Positions 1-5,968 of a stretch of 6,723 nucleotides of DNA are shown one piece after another; position 1 is the stretch's first letter, and every line of letters starts with the position of its first letter. The notes beneath the pieces were generated by a model, which worked only from the letters and a program-made list of their open reading frames with translations, made no database searches and had not been told where the DNA came from. The DNA comes from Gammaproteobacteria bacterium (GTDB lineage: Bacteria > Pseudomonadota > Gammaproteobacteria > Steroidobacterales > Steroidobacteraceae). Position numbers and translations under genes: made by a program. The stretch spans positions 1 through 6,723 of the forward strand of contig JASHYG010000353.1 in NCBI GenBank assembly GCA_030043215.1, written 5' to 3'.

Positions 1-183
1 CCCGGGCCGCTCGACAACACGCCGAGCTTCGCGCCGAATGGCGCCATGCTCCTCTATGCCTCGATCGAGCACGGCCAGAGCGTCCTGCAGCGCGTCTCGC
101 TCGATGGACTCACCTCGCAGCGGCTCACCTCGGATCAGGCGGACGTGCGCGATCCGGTGTGGGGGCCGTTTGCGCACCCGTGA
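1..183 (+). CDS. tolB: TolB, C-terminal end (partial)
   Basis: Frame 1 is open from the window edge to a TGA at 181-183 and encodes the last 60 residues of a protein whose body lies outside the window. It contains a TolB-like blade: LDNTPSFAPNGAMLLYAS, then a QRVSLDG segment, then DVRDPVWGPF near the end. This resembles the final beta-propeller repeat of TolB (pattern NPSFAPNG...VSTDG...DVREPAWSPY). TolB is the periplasmic beta-propeller of the Tol-Pal system; it binds Pal and takes part in outer-membrane constriction at division. The identification is supported by pal starting 36 bases downstream on the same strand. The N-terminal domain and signal peptide cannot be assessed. Confidence 0.9.
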   Translation, partial: PGPLDNTPSFAPNGAMLLYASIEHGQSVLQRVSLDGLTSQRLTSDQADVRDPVWGPFAHP

Positions 184-209
184 TTTGTGATAAAAAGTCC
201 TGTAAAGAT

Positions 210-215
210 GGAGGG
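210..215 (+). promoter_or_regulatory. Shine-Dalgarno site of pal
   Basis: GGAGGG ends four bases before the ATG at 220. It supports that start over the in-frame GTG at 187 and ATG at 208, neither of which has a comparable site. The 36 bases between tolB and pal are notably AT-rich (around 187-208) compared with the surroundings, but I could not assign a convincing -35/-10 pair there. Confidence 0.6.
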
Positions 216-219
216 AATC

Positions 220-765
220 ATGCGTAGAGCCTTACCCGTCCTGCTAGCCGCCGCTGCGCTGATGCTCGCAGCCTGCGCCCACAAGCCGCCGGCCCCGAGT
301 CCTGGATCCAACACGGCCGTGCCCGGCAATGGAGCGGGCGCCGAGTCCGCGGGCGCCGCAGGCGCCAACGCGAATGAGGGCGCCGGCGCGAACGGCGGCG
401 GCCAGGAAGTCGCCGGACCCGACGCGGGCCTGCTCGCCAAGCGCACGATCTACTTCGACTTCGACAGCAGCGAGATCAAGGGGGAGGGGACGGACATCGT
501 CTCGGCGCATGCCAAGTACCTCTCCACCCATCCCACCCTGCACGTGCGGCTCGAAGGCAACACGGACGAGCGCGGGTCCCGGGAATACAACATCGGGCTC
601 GGCGAGCGCCGCGCTCAGGCGGTCCGCCAGGCGCTCCTGCTGCAGGGGGCGGCGGACTCCCAGATCAGCACGGTGAGCTATGGGGCCGAGCGCCCCGTGG
701 ATGCGGGCCACGACGAGGCGGCCTGGGCCAAGAACCGGCGTGTCGACATCGTCTACCTCAAGTGA
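220..765 (+). CDS. pal: Pal, peptidoglycan-associated outer-membrane lipoprotein
   Basis: The product is 181 residues. Pal is anchored in the outer membrane by its lipidated N-terminus and binds peptidoglycan through an OmpA-like domain; with TolB it forms the outer part of the Tol-Pal complex. The N-terminus is a lipoprotein signal with lipobox LAAC and predicted lipidated Cys19. Residues about 24-66 are a low-complexity Ala/Gly/Asn/Pro linker. The OmpA-like domain runs from about 75 to the end, with YFDFDSSEI (78-86), the peptidoglycan-binding signature TDERGS (115-120) followed by YN..LGERRA (123-132), and NRRVD (172-176). Length is usual for the family. The ATG at 220 is chosen for its Shine-Dalgarno site and because it gives a compact signal peptide; an upstream GTG would add 11 residues. 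It follows tolB by 36 bases and precedes the cpoB homologue by 6. Confidence 0.96.
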   Translation: MRRALPVLLAAAALMLAACAHKPPAPSPGSNTAVPGNGAGAESAGAAGANANEGAGANGGGQEVAGPDAGLLAKRTIYFDFDSSEIKGEGTDIVSAHAKYLSTHPTLHVRLEGNTDERGSREYNIGLGERRAQAVRQALLLQGAADSQISTVSYGAERPVDAGHDEAAWAKNRRVDIVYLK

Positions 766-771
766 TCGCCC

Positions 772-1536
772 ATGCGTAGAGTGATCGCCTACTCGCTGGT
801 CGCGGCCGTGCTCGCCACGCTCGCCGGCTGCGCGACGACGCCGGAGGACGATCCGGTGCTGCAGGGCAAGCTCAACGACCTCGACGCGCGGACGACCCGC
901 ATCGAGCGCGTCATCTCCAATCAGAGCCTGCTCGACATGGCACAGAGCATCAATTCGCTGCAGACGCAGGTGCGGATGCTCCAGGGGCGGATCGACGAGC
1001 TCGAGAACATGAACGACGCCTTGCGCAAGCAGCAGCGGGCGCTCTACTCGGACCTCGACAAGCGCATCGGCCAGCTGGGCACGGGCGGCGGCGGCTCCGC
1101 GGCCTCCGGGCCCACCGGTCCGCCGCCGGGCTCCGAGCAGGCGGCCTACATGCAGGCCCTGGATTCACTCAAGAACGGCAAGTACCCGGACGCGATCGGA
1201 GGCCTCAAGCAGTTCTTGACGTCTTATCCAAAGAGCGACCTGGCGGACAACGCACAGTACTGGCTCGGCGAGGCGTATTACGCCTCCGGGGACTTCGCCA
1301 GTTCGGCGGGCGCATTTCAGACCCTGCTCCATCAGTGGCCGAGCTCGAGCAAGGCGCCGGATGCCCTGCTGCGGCTCGGCTACGCGCAGTACGAGCAGAA
1401 GCAGTACTCGGATGCGCGCGCGACGCTCGGCGAGGTGGCTCGGAAATACCCGGGCACCAATGCGGCTCAGCAGGCCCAGGACCGGCTGCGCCAACTGACC
1501 GGGGGGTCTGAGGCCGCGCCGTCCGATTCGCACTGA
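772..1536 (+). CDS. cpoB: CpoB/YbgF-type Tol-Pal coordinator with coiled coil and TPRs, probable lipoprotein
   Basis: The product is 254 residues. In E. coli the homologue CpoB is a periplasmic protein that links the Tol system to peptidoglycan synthesis by PBP1B. The architecture matches: an export signal, a heptad-like coiled-coil segment at about 29-101 (the trimerising region of the family), a Gly/Ser/Pro linker at about 103-122, then three TPR-like repeats near 124-157, 161-194 and 198-231, each around a YP or WP turn (SYPKSDLADNAQYWLGEAYY, QWPSSSKAPDALLRLGYAQY, KYPGTNAAQQAQDRL). The signal peptide ends in LAGC with Cys20, a good lipobox, whereas E. coli CpoB is a soluble periplasmic protein, so this version may be membrane-anchored. 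It begins 6 bases after pal with no clear Shine-Dalgarno site, which suggests translational coupling. Identity is firm; lipidation is inferred. Confidence 0.93.
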   Translation: MRRVIAYSLVAAVLATLAGCATTPEDDPVLQGKLNDLDARTTRIERVISNQSLLDMAQSINSLQTQVRMLQGRIDELENMNDALRKQQRALYSDLDKRIGQLGTGGGGSAASGPTGPPPGSEQAAYMQALDSLKNGKYPDAIGGLKQFLTSYPKSDLADNAQYWLGEAYYASGDFASSAGAFQTLLHQWPSSSKAPDALLRLGYAQYEQKQYSDARATLGEVARKYPGTNAAQQAQDRLRQLTGGSEAAPSDSH

Positions 1537-1546
1537 GCGGCCGGCG

Positions 1547-1552
1547 TATATT
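1547..1552 (+). promoter_or_regulatory. Possible -10 element upstream of queE
   Basis: TATATT lies in the 24-base gap between the cpoB homologue and queE, in otherwise GC-rich DNA, and differs from the TATAAT consensus at one position. A start about seven bases downstream would fall almost on the queE ATG, giving a leaderless or near-leaderless message. No good -35 hexamer sits at the right distance, so this is tentative. Confidence 0.25.
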
Positions 1553-1560
1553 CACGGGCC

Positions 1561-2202
1561 ATGGCCCGCGTCAAGATCACGGAAGTCTTCTATTCCCTGC
1601 AAGGCGAGGCCGACACCGTCGGCGTGCCGACCGTCTTCGTTCGCCTGACGGGCTGTCCGCTGCGATGCCAGTACTGCGACACGGCCTATGCCTTCCACGG
1701 CGGCGAGTGGTGGACGCTCGACGAGGTGGTGCGGCGGGTGCACGAGCTCGGAGGCCGTTACGTCTGCGTCACGGGCGGTGAGCCTCTTGCGCAGAAGGAT
1801 TGCTTGCCGCTGCTCGCCCGCCTCTGCGATGAGGGCTTGAGAGTGTCCCTGGAGACGAGCGGCGCCATGTCGCTCGACGAGGTGGACGCGCGTGTGGTGC
1901 GGGTGGTCGATGTGAAGACCCCCGGCTCGGGCGAGGAGCGCCGCAACCGTTACGAGGAGCTCGGGCGACTCGAGAGGAAGGATCAGGTCAAGTTCGTCAT
2001 CTGTGGGCGCGAGGATTACGAATGGAGCCGCGCGAAGGTGAGCGAGCTCGGGCTCGCCGCGCGGTGCGCGGTGCTCTTCTCCCCGAGCCACGAGCAGCTC
2101 GCGGCGCGGGAGCTCGCCGACTGGATCCTGGAGGACCGGCTGCCCGTGCGATTCCAGATCCAGCTGCACAAGTATCTCTGGGGCAACGTTCCCGGGAAAT
2201 GA
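1561..2202 (+). CDS. queE: QueE, 7-carboxy-7-deazaguanine synthase (radical SAM)
   Basis: The product is 213 residues, normal for the family. QueE converts 6-carboxy-5,6,7,8-tetrahydropterin to 7-carboxy-7-deazaguanine, a cytoplasmic step of queuosine (and preQ0) synthesis that uses S-adenosylmethionine and a [4Fe-4S] cluster. Visible features are the N-terminal substrate segment EVFYSLQGE (8-16), the cluster motif C32-x3-C36-x2-C39 followed by DTAYAF, the SAM-binding TGGEP (71-75), SLETSG (96-101), [10 protein letters not shown] (116-125), a QVKFVI strand (142-147) and the C-terminal QLHKYLWG (201-208). The ATG at 1561 gives the usual N-terminus, but there is no obvious Shine-Dalgarno site. 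queC follows 16 bases downstream and encodes the next step, which strengthens the call. Confidence 0.96.
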   Translation: MARVKITEVFYSLQGEADTVGVPTVFVRLTGCPLRCQYCDTAYAFHGGEWWTLDEVVRRVHELGGRYVCVTGGEPLAQKDCLPLLARLCDEGLRVSLETSGAMSLDEVDARVVRVVDVKTPGSGEERRNRYEELGRLERKDQVKFVICGREDYEWSRAKVSELGLAARCAVLFSPSHEQLAARELADWILEDRLPVRFQIQLHKYLWGNVPGK

Positions 2203-2222
2203 CGATGAGCGGGGCGACATGA
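2199..2222 (+). other. Seven-codon mini-ORF linking queE and queC
   Basis: In a third frame, an ATG overlaps the queE stop (ATGA at 2199-2202), encodes MTMSGAT, and ends in a TGA that overlaps the queC start (ATGA at 2219-2222). It may simply be chance, but its geometry would let ribosomes ending queE re-initiate and be delivered to queC. No evidence of translation is available from sequence. Confidence 0.2.
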
Positions 2223-2917
2223 CAGCGGGAGAGCGCTCCGGCCGAGATCGCGCCGTCGTCCTGCTGTCCGGCGGACTCGACTCGGCCACCACGCTCGCGC
2301 TCGCGCGCGAACGCGGGCTCGAATGTTTCGCGCTCTCCGTCGCGTATGGGCAGCGCCACGCCGCCGAGCTCGATGCGGCAGCGAGCGTGGCGCGGGCGCT
2401 CGGGGCGCGCGAGCACCGCGTGATGCACGTGGACCTCGCGGGCATCGGCGGCTCGGCGCTGACGGACCCCGGGATCGCCGTGCCGGAGACTCCGACGACC
2501 GGTATTCCCGTGACCTACGTTCCCGCCCGCAATACGATCATGCTGGCGCTCGCGCTCGGGTGGGCCGAGGTGCTCGACGCGCGCGACATTTTCATCGGCG
2601 TCAATTTCGTCGATTACAGCGGATACCCCGACTGCCGGCCGGAGTTCATCGCGGCGTTCGAGCAACTGGCGGCGCGGGCGACCAGGGCCGGCGTGGAAGG
2701 CAACCCTTGCCGCATCCACGCGCCGCTCATCGAGTGGACGAAGGCGGAGATCATCCGGGAAGGCGTGCGGCTGGGTCTCGATTACAGTCTGACCGTGTCG
2801 TGCTATCAAGCAGACGCCAAGGGGCGCGCCTGCGGGCGCTGCGATTCGTGCCGGATCCGCCGCGCGGGGTTCGCCTCCGCGGGCATCGCCGATCCGACGC
2901 GCTACCAGCCGTCCTAG
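2219..2917 (+). CDS. queC: QueC, 7-cyano-7-deazaguanine (preQ0) synthase
   Basis: The product is 232 residues, typical for QueC. The enzyme uses ATP and ammonia to turn 7-carboxy-7-deazaguanine into preQ0, the precursor of queuosine in tRNA. The ATP-binding PP-loop SGGLDS is at 17-22. Other family segments are AYGQRH (42-47), [10 protein letters not shown] (100-109), [17 protein letters not shown] (127-143), and the zinc-binding cysteines C195, C205, C208 and C211 in [18 protein letters not shown] (194-211). All key motifs are intact. The start at 2219 is the only suitable one in frame; a weak GGGG at 2211-2214 may act as ribosome binding site. Its stop codon overlaps that of the convergent nitroreductase gene. 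Confidence 0.96.
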   Translation: MTAGERSGRDRAVVLLSGGLDSATTLALARERGLECFALSVAYGQRHAAELDAAASVARALGAREHRVMHVDLAGIGGSALTDPGIAVPETPTTGIPVTYVPARNTIMLALALGWAEVLDARDIFIGVNFVDYSGYPDCRPEFIAAFEQLAARATRAGVEGNPCRIHAPLIEWTKAEIIREGVRLGLDYSLTVSCYQADAKGRACGRCDSCRIRRAGFASAGIADPTRYQPS

Positions 2918-3585
2918 AATCCCCGGAAGGTGGCGAACTCCTCGAGCGGAGCGCGCTCCGTGTGCATGCGGTTGATCGGGGCGGACTCATCGCGGTAGCC
3001 GAGCGCCATGCCGCAGAAGAGCATCCGCTCGGGCGGCAGCCCCAAGAACTCCCCGACCCTCTGGTGCCATCCGGCCCAGGATTCCTGCGGACAGGTGTGC
3101 AGGCCGCGCTCCCGCGCGAGGAGCATGATGCTCTGCATGAACATGCCCACGTCCGACCATTGATCCGACCCCATGATGCGGTCGATCGCGAAGAACAGGC
3201 CCACGGGCGCGCCGAAGAACTCGTAGTTGCGCGCGTACTGCTCGAGGCGCCGGTCCCGTTCCCCGCGCCCGATGCCGACCAGGGCGTACATGTCCTCGCC
3301 GCATTTGAAGCGGCGCGAGCGGTACGGCTCCTTGAGGTTCGGAGGGTAGATGTTGTACTCCGTGCCCTCACCGAGGGGGTGTGCCGAGGTCTTTGCGCGG
3401 ACGCGCTCGATGAGCTCCCGCAGCGGCTCGCCGGCGAGGACATAGACGAACCAGGGCTGGAGGTTGCCGCCGGACGGGGCGCGGCTCGCGGTGGTGAGGA
3501 TCTCGCGGACCACCGCCTGCGGGACGGGCGTGCCGAGAAAGGCACGGCAGCTCATGCGGGTTTCGATCGCTTCGGTGACGTTCAA
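2914..3585 (-). CDS. FMN-dependent nitroreductase family protein (PnbA-like)
   Basis: From a TTG at 3583-3585 the product is 223 residues, the normal size for a PnbA-type nitroreductase. Family members use FMN and NAD(P)H to reduce nitroaromatics, quinones or related substrates in the cytoplasm; the real substrate cannot be told from sequence. Visible motifs are the FMN-binding RMSCR (10-14), [10 protein letters not shown] (36-45), [13 protein letters not shown] (80-92), [14 protein letters not shown] (123-136), the dimer-core helix [18 protein letters not shown] (145-162) and GMALGYRD (192-199). The frame stays open to an ATG at 3768, but the extra 61 residues are Arg/Ser-rich, overlap the neighbouring gene and do not look like the family. 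The TTG has a GAGG site eight bases upstream. It lies 100 bases after the phosphoesterase gene and converges on queC. Confidence 0.88.
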   Translation of the reverse strand: MNVTEAIETRMSCRAFLGTPVPQAVVREILTTASRAPSGGNLQPWFVYVLAGEPLRELIERVRAKTSAHPLGEGTEYNIYPPNLKEPYRSRRFKCGEDMYALVGIGRGERDRRLEQYARNYEFFGAPVGLFFAIDRIMGSDQWSDVGMFMQSIMLLARERGLHTCPQESWAGWHQRVGEFLGLPPERMLFCGMALGYRDESAPINRMHTERAPLEEFATFRGF

Positions 3586-3593
3586 GAAGGGGA

Positions 3594-3597
3594 CCTC
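3594..3597 (-). promoter_or_regulatory. Ribosome binding site supporting a TTG start of the nitroreductase
   Basis: On the minus strand GAGG lies eight bases before the TTG at 3585. There is no ATG or GTG between the overlap with the phosphoesterase gene and the first conserved family residues (RMSCR), so this site decides the start. An internal ATG at residue 11 would cut the FMN-binding arginine segment. Confidence 0.45.
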
Positions 3598-3603
3598 GCC
3601 GCG

Positions 3604-3609
3604 ATCATA
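3604..3609 (-). promoter_or_regulatory. Weak candidate -10 for the nitroreductase gene
   Basis: Read on the minus strand this is TATGAT, one mismatch from TATAAT, placed about 18 bases before the TTG start and just downstream of the hairpin at 3629-3670. No recognisable -35 lies 16-18 bases upstream, where the DNA is GC-only. It would give a short leader that still includes the GAGG site. Tentative. Confidence 0.2.
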
Positions 3610-3628
3610 GCGAATCGGCGGGTCCCGC

Positions 3629-3670
3629 GCGCTGGGCGCGACGGGGTAGGTTCCCCGGCACGCCCAGCGC
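3629..3670 (-). terminator. Strong compound hairpin after the phosphoesterase gene, possible terminator
   Basis: Arms GCGCTGGGCG (3629-3638) and CGCCCAGCGC (3661-3670) are perfect 10-base inverted repeats. Inside them CGGGG (3642-3646) pairs with CCCCG (3653-3657) around a six-base loop, so the whole forms a long, very GC-rich stem with one small internal loop. It begins 16 bases past the phosphoesterase stop in transcript order. There is no T-run on either side, so it is not a textbook intrinsic terminator; it could instead stabilise the 3' end, attenuate read-through into the nitroreductase, or need Rho. Confidence 0.4.
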
Positions 3671-3685
3671 CGTATCGCGATGAGC

Positions 3686-5908
3686 TCAGTGAGGCGTGCC
3701 GCCCGGCCCCTGCGAGAAGTCGAACAGGTCGAACAGGTCGCCGATGGCCGGCGTGTTGAGCGGCACATAGGGGTTGCCGAGGGCCGTCACCGGATCCGGG
3801 AAGTTGTCTCGGCTGCGATACGTCACGGGGGGCAGCCGCCAGTTGCGCTCGATGAACTTGAGAATCGAGACGTGATCCGTGTACACGTGCGAGATGTAGC
3901 CGGGCTTCGCGTAGGGCGACACGACGATGAGCGGGATGCGCGTGCCGTCGCCGAAGAAGTCGAGCGGCTGCACGTAGCCCGAGTCGTAGTAGCCGCCGCC
4001 TTCATCCTCGGTGATGAAAATGGCGGTGTCGCGGGCGTAGGGTGAGGCCTCGACCTGCTGGACGATCTTCTGGACGAATCCCTCGAACAGATCGAGCTTG
4101 GAGGATGCCGGGTGCCCGTCGGTGTAGCCGCTCGGCTTGACGATCGAGACGGCGGGCAGGGTGCCGTTCGCGATGTCGGAATACAGGTTCACCGAGTCCT
4201 GGATGTGCGCCGCCACCTGATCCGGATGCGACATGATCGAGGTGTCGTACTGGAACGGATTACAGATGTTGCAGTACTCGTCCGCCGTCGGGCCGGGCGT
4301 CCCGTAGTTGAGCTGGTACGGATCGTTCACGTAGTTGTTCCACTGGTCCCCGTAGTACTTCCACGAGATGCCGTGGGCATTCATGTCGTCGCCGATGCCG
4401 GGCGTCGAGGAGGGCGGAACGGTGAACGGCGTGTTGGCCGGATTGTTGTCGGTGTAAGCGTTCTTGCCGTTGCCGAACCAGCCCGGATTGTAGTTGTTGA
4501 GCAGGTAGTAGTGGCCCGGCTCGCAGCGCGGGTCGATCGGCCGCGGCAGGCTCGCGAGGTAATCGAGGATCGGGCGGACGCCGGGCTGATTGGGATCGGA
4601 GCAGTCGCTGTAGGATCCGCCGCCGTAGACGGGAGAGTTGGTATAGGGAGGAGGATACCCGGCGTTGTAGCTGACGCCGTAGCCGTCTTCCGTATACCAG
4701 TTGTTCGTGCCCTCCGCCGGATTGGGATTCTCGATCTCGTTGACGACGCCGGCATCGGGCGTGCCCTGGTAGACCTCCACACCGTTCGGCGGTGAGGCCG
4801 GGTTGCCCTTCGCGTCGCTGAACCAGATCATGTCGCCGTGCCCGAACATGATGTGGTTCGCGCCCGTGCCGCCGTTCACGGACTGGTGGAAGTTGTCACT
4901 CATCGCGTACTCGTTGACGAGGCTCGTGAAGTACGGCACGTCGCCCTTCTGCACGTTGTAGAAGCCGAGAGCGGTCGAGCCCTCGCCGGTCGTCGTGGCA
5001 CCTTGCAGATACTCGGTGCTGAAGCATCCCGTCTTCGTGTCACCCGGGATGCACGCAGCGGGCTGCGTGACGCCGTCCGTGCCGGCGCCGACGGTCACCT
5101 CGACCCAGGAGAAGAGGTTCTCATTGCAGCCTGAGGGGTTATCTCCGGAGGAGCGCTCGATGCTGCAGTTCAGCTGCTGCCACATCTGGTAGAAGCGGTG
5201 CACCGGGCTCTGAGCATAGTCGTCGTAGACGAAGGTCGAGCCGTTGGTCAGCTGAAAGGGGCCGGCCGGCAAGGAGCTCACGTCGCTGATGCGCTCATCC
5301 GGCGTTCCGGAGGTCTGGCCCGTGCCGCCCGTCAGCAGATCCGGATAATAGGACTGCGGCAGGCCGTTCTCGGACTGCTGGGCGAGGGTCAGGCTCGCCG
5401 CGCACTGGCTGATGGGCGTGCTCGAGCTGCACTCGTTCGGAATGTAGGAGACCTTGGGCCCGCCGACGAGCGGCGCGGGCAGCTGATCGTTGGGAAAATC
5501 CTGTGTCGGCGGGCTGAGCAGGAACGGATCGCTCGAGCCCAAGTCGGAGGCGGCGAGCTGATGCGCCTTCTCGAAGTTGGGTCCCGGAATCGCGTTCTTG
5601 TCGGCATCCAGGGCGATGATGCCCTCGGACAGCAGGTTGTTCACCGTCACGCCCGGCGTCTTCGGCACGAAGGTCGCGAAGACATGGTCGAAGCTGCGAT
5701 TCTCGCCGATGATGACGATGACGTGTTTGATCGGAGTGACCGTGTCGTCGTCGGGGAACGAGGCCGAGCTCGGGGGTGGGATCGAGCCCGGGATCGAGGC
5801 CGCCTCGCTCGCGAGGACCGGACCGACGGAAAGCTGCAACAGCGCAAGCGAGCCGAGTCCGACGCGCAAGCTGTGCAGCAGGTGTGACCCAATGCTGGGG
5901 GTGCTCAT
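3686..5908 (-). CDS. Exported phosphoesterase (acid phosphatase/phospholipase C superfamily)
   Basis: The product is 740 residues. This family (Pfam phosphoesterase, with AcpA-type acid phosphatases and bacterial phospholipases C) hydrolyses phosphomonoesters or phospholipid headgroups outside the cytoplasm; the substrate here is unknown. A Sec-type signal peptide covers about 1-33 (hydrophobic 17-32, likely cut VLA/SEA). The metal-site motif GENRSFDH is at 68-75, followed by DDYAQSPVHRFYQMWQQLNC (229-248), DNFHQSVNGGTGANH (338-352; Thr348 is the likely nucleophile by family analogy), ITEDEGGGYYDSG (632-644), RIPLIVVSPYAKPGYI (657-672) and TDHVSILKFIERNW (677-690). About 150 Asn/Tyr/Pro/Gly-rich residues (360-510) separate the central and C-terminal motifs. 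There are ten cysteines, including C546-x-x-C549, suiting disulfides in an exported protein. The start has AGGGAG upstream. Its GC appears lower than in the + strand genes. Confidence 0.9.
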   Translation of the reverse strand: MSTPSIGSHLLHSLRVGLGSLALLQLSVGPVLASEAASIPGSIPPPSSASFPDDDTVTPIKHVIVIIGENRSFDHVFATFVPKTPGVTVNNLLSEGIIALDADKNAIPGPNFEKAHQLAASDLGSSDPFLLSPPTQDFPNDQLPAPLVGGPKVSYIPNECSSSTPISQCAASLTLAQQSENGLPQSYYPDLLTGGTGQTSGTPDERISDVSSLPAGPFQLTNGSTFVYDDYAQSPVHRFYQMWQQLNCSIERSSGDNPSGCNENLFSWVEVTVGAGTDGVTQPAACIPGDTKTGCFSTEYLQGATTTGEGSTALGFYNVQKGDVPYFTSLVNEYAMSDNFHQSVNGGTGANHIMFGHGDMIWFSDAKGNPASPPNGVEVYQGTPDAGVVNEIENPNPAEGTNNWYTEDGYGVSYNAGYPPPYTNSPVYGGGSYSDCSDPNQPGVRPILDYLASLPRPIDPRCEPGHYYLLNNYNPGWFGNGKNAYTDNNPANTPFTVPPSSTPGIGDDMNAHGISWKYYGDQWNNYVNDPYQLNYGTPGPTADEYCNICNPFQYDTSIMSHPDQVAAHIQDSVNLYSDIANGTLPAVSIVKPSGYTDGHPASSKLDLFEGFVQKIVQQVEASPYARDTAIFITEDEGGGYYDSGYVQPLDFFGDGTRIPLIVVSPYAKPGYISHVYTDHVSILKFIERNWRLPPVTYRSRDNFPDPVTALGNPYVPLNTPAIGDLFDLFDFSQGPGGTPH
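3719..3736 (+). repeat. Two tandem 9-base units within the phosphoesterase 3' end
   Basis: GTCGAACAG occurs twice in direct succession. On the coding (minus) strand it encodes the repeated part of DLFDLFDF near the C-terminus (about residues 724-731). It keeps the frame and could vary in copy number, but two copies are a weak signal. Confidence 0.5.
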
Positions 5909-5914
5909 GCGATT

Positions 5915-5920
5915 CTCCCT
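5915..5920 (-). promoter_or_regulatory. Shine-Dalgarno site of the phosphoesterase gene
   Basis: On the minus strand AGGGAG lies six bases before the ATG at 5908, which fixes the start and places a well-formed signal peptide directly after it. Confidence 0.6.
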
Positions 5921-5968
5921 GATGAGACCTGTGGCCGGTCATTCCGGCTCGTACTTTTTAGAGGACGA

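Noticed and set aside
187..219. GTG start for pal, 11 codons upstream
   Set aside because: No ribosome binding site in front of it, and it would put charged residues ahead of a normal lipoprotein signal; the ATG at 220 has a good site.
2947..2960. Perfect 14-base palindrome CGGAGCGCGCTCCG about 30 bases after the queC stop
   Set aside because: It lies inside nitroreductase coding sequence and has no T-run. It might end queC transcripts, but short GC palindromes are expected by chance here.
2918..2990. tRNA-Lys gene expected after queC in the Pseudomonas arrangement
   Set aside because: The DNA directly after queC is nitroreductase coding sequence on the other strand; no cloverleaf or TTCGA-type T-loop was seen.
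2323..3759. 478-codon open frame on the + strand across queC and opposite the nitroreductase
   Set aside because: It is extremely rich in Arg, Ala and Gly, has no recognisable domain, and overlaps two genes with intact catalytic motifs. Long open shadow frames are common in such GC-rich DNA.
5198..5887. 229-codon + strand frame opposite the phosphoesterase (also a 227-codon one at 4112-4795)
   Set aside because: Antisense shadows with biased Arg/Val/Ala composition and no domain; the minus-strand frame has a signal peptide and all family motifs.
5934..5948. Hairpin GCCGG-TCATT-CCGGC between the multicopper oxidase and phosphoesterase genes
   Set aside because: Only five base pairs, and in the minus-strand direction no T-run follows. 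The T-run at 5955-5959 lies on the other side and would serve only a + strand transcript, for which there is no gene.
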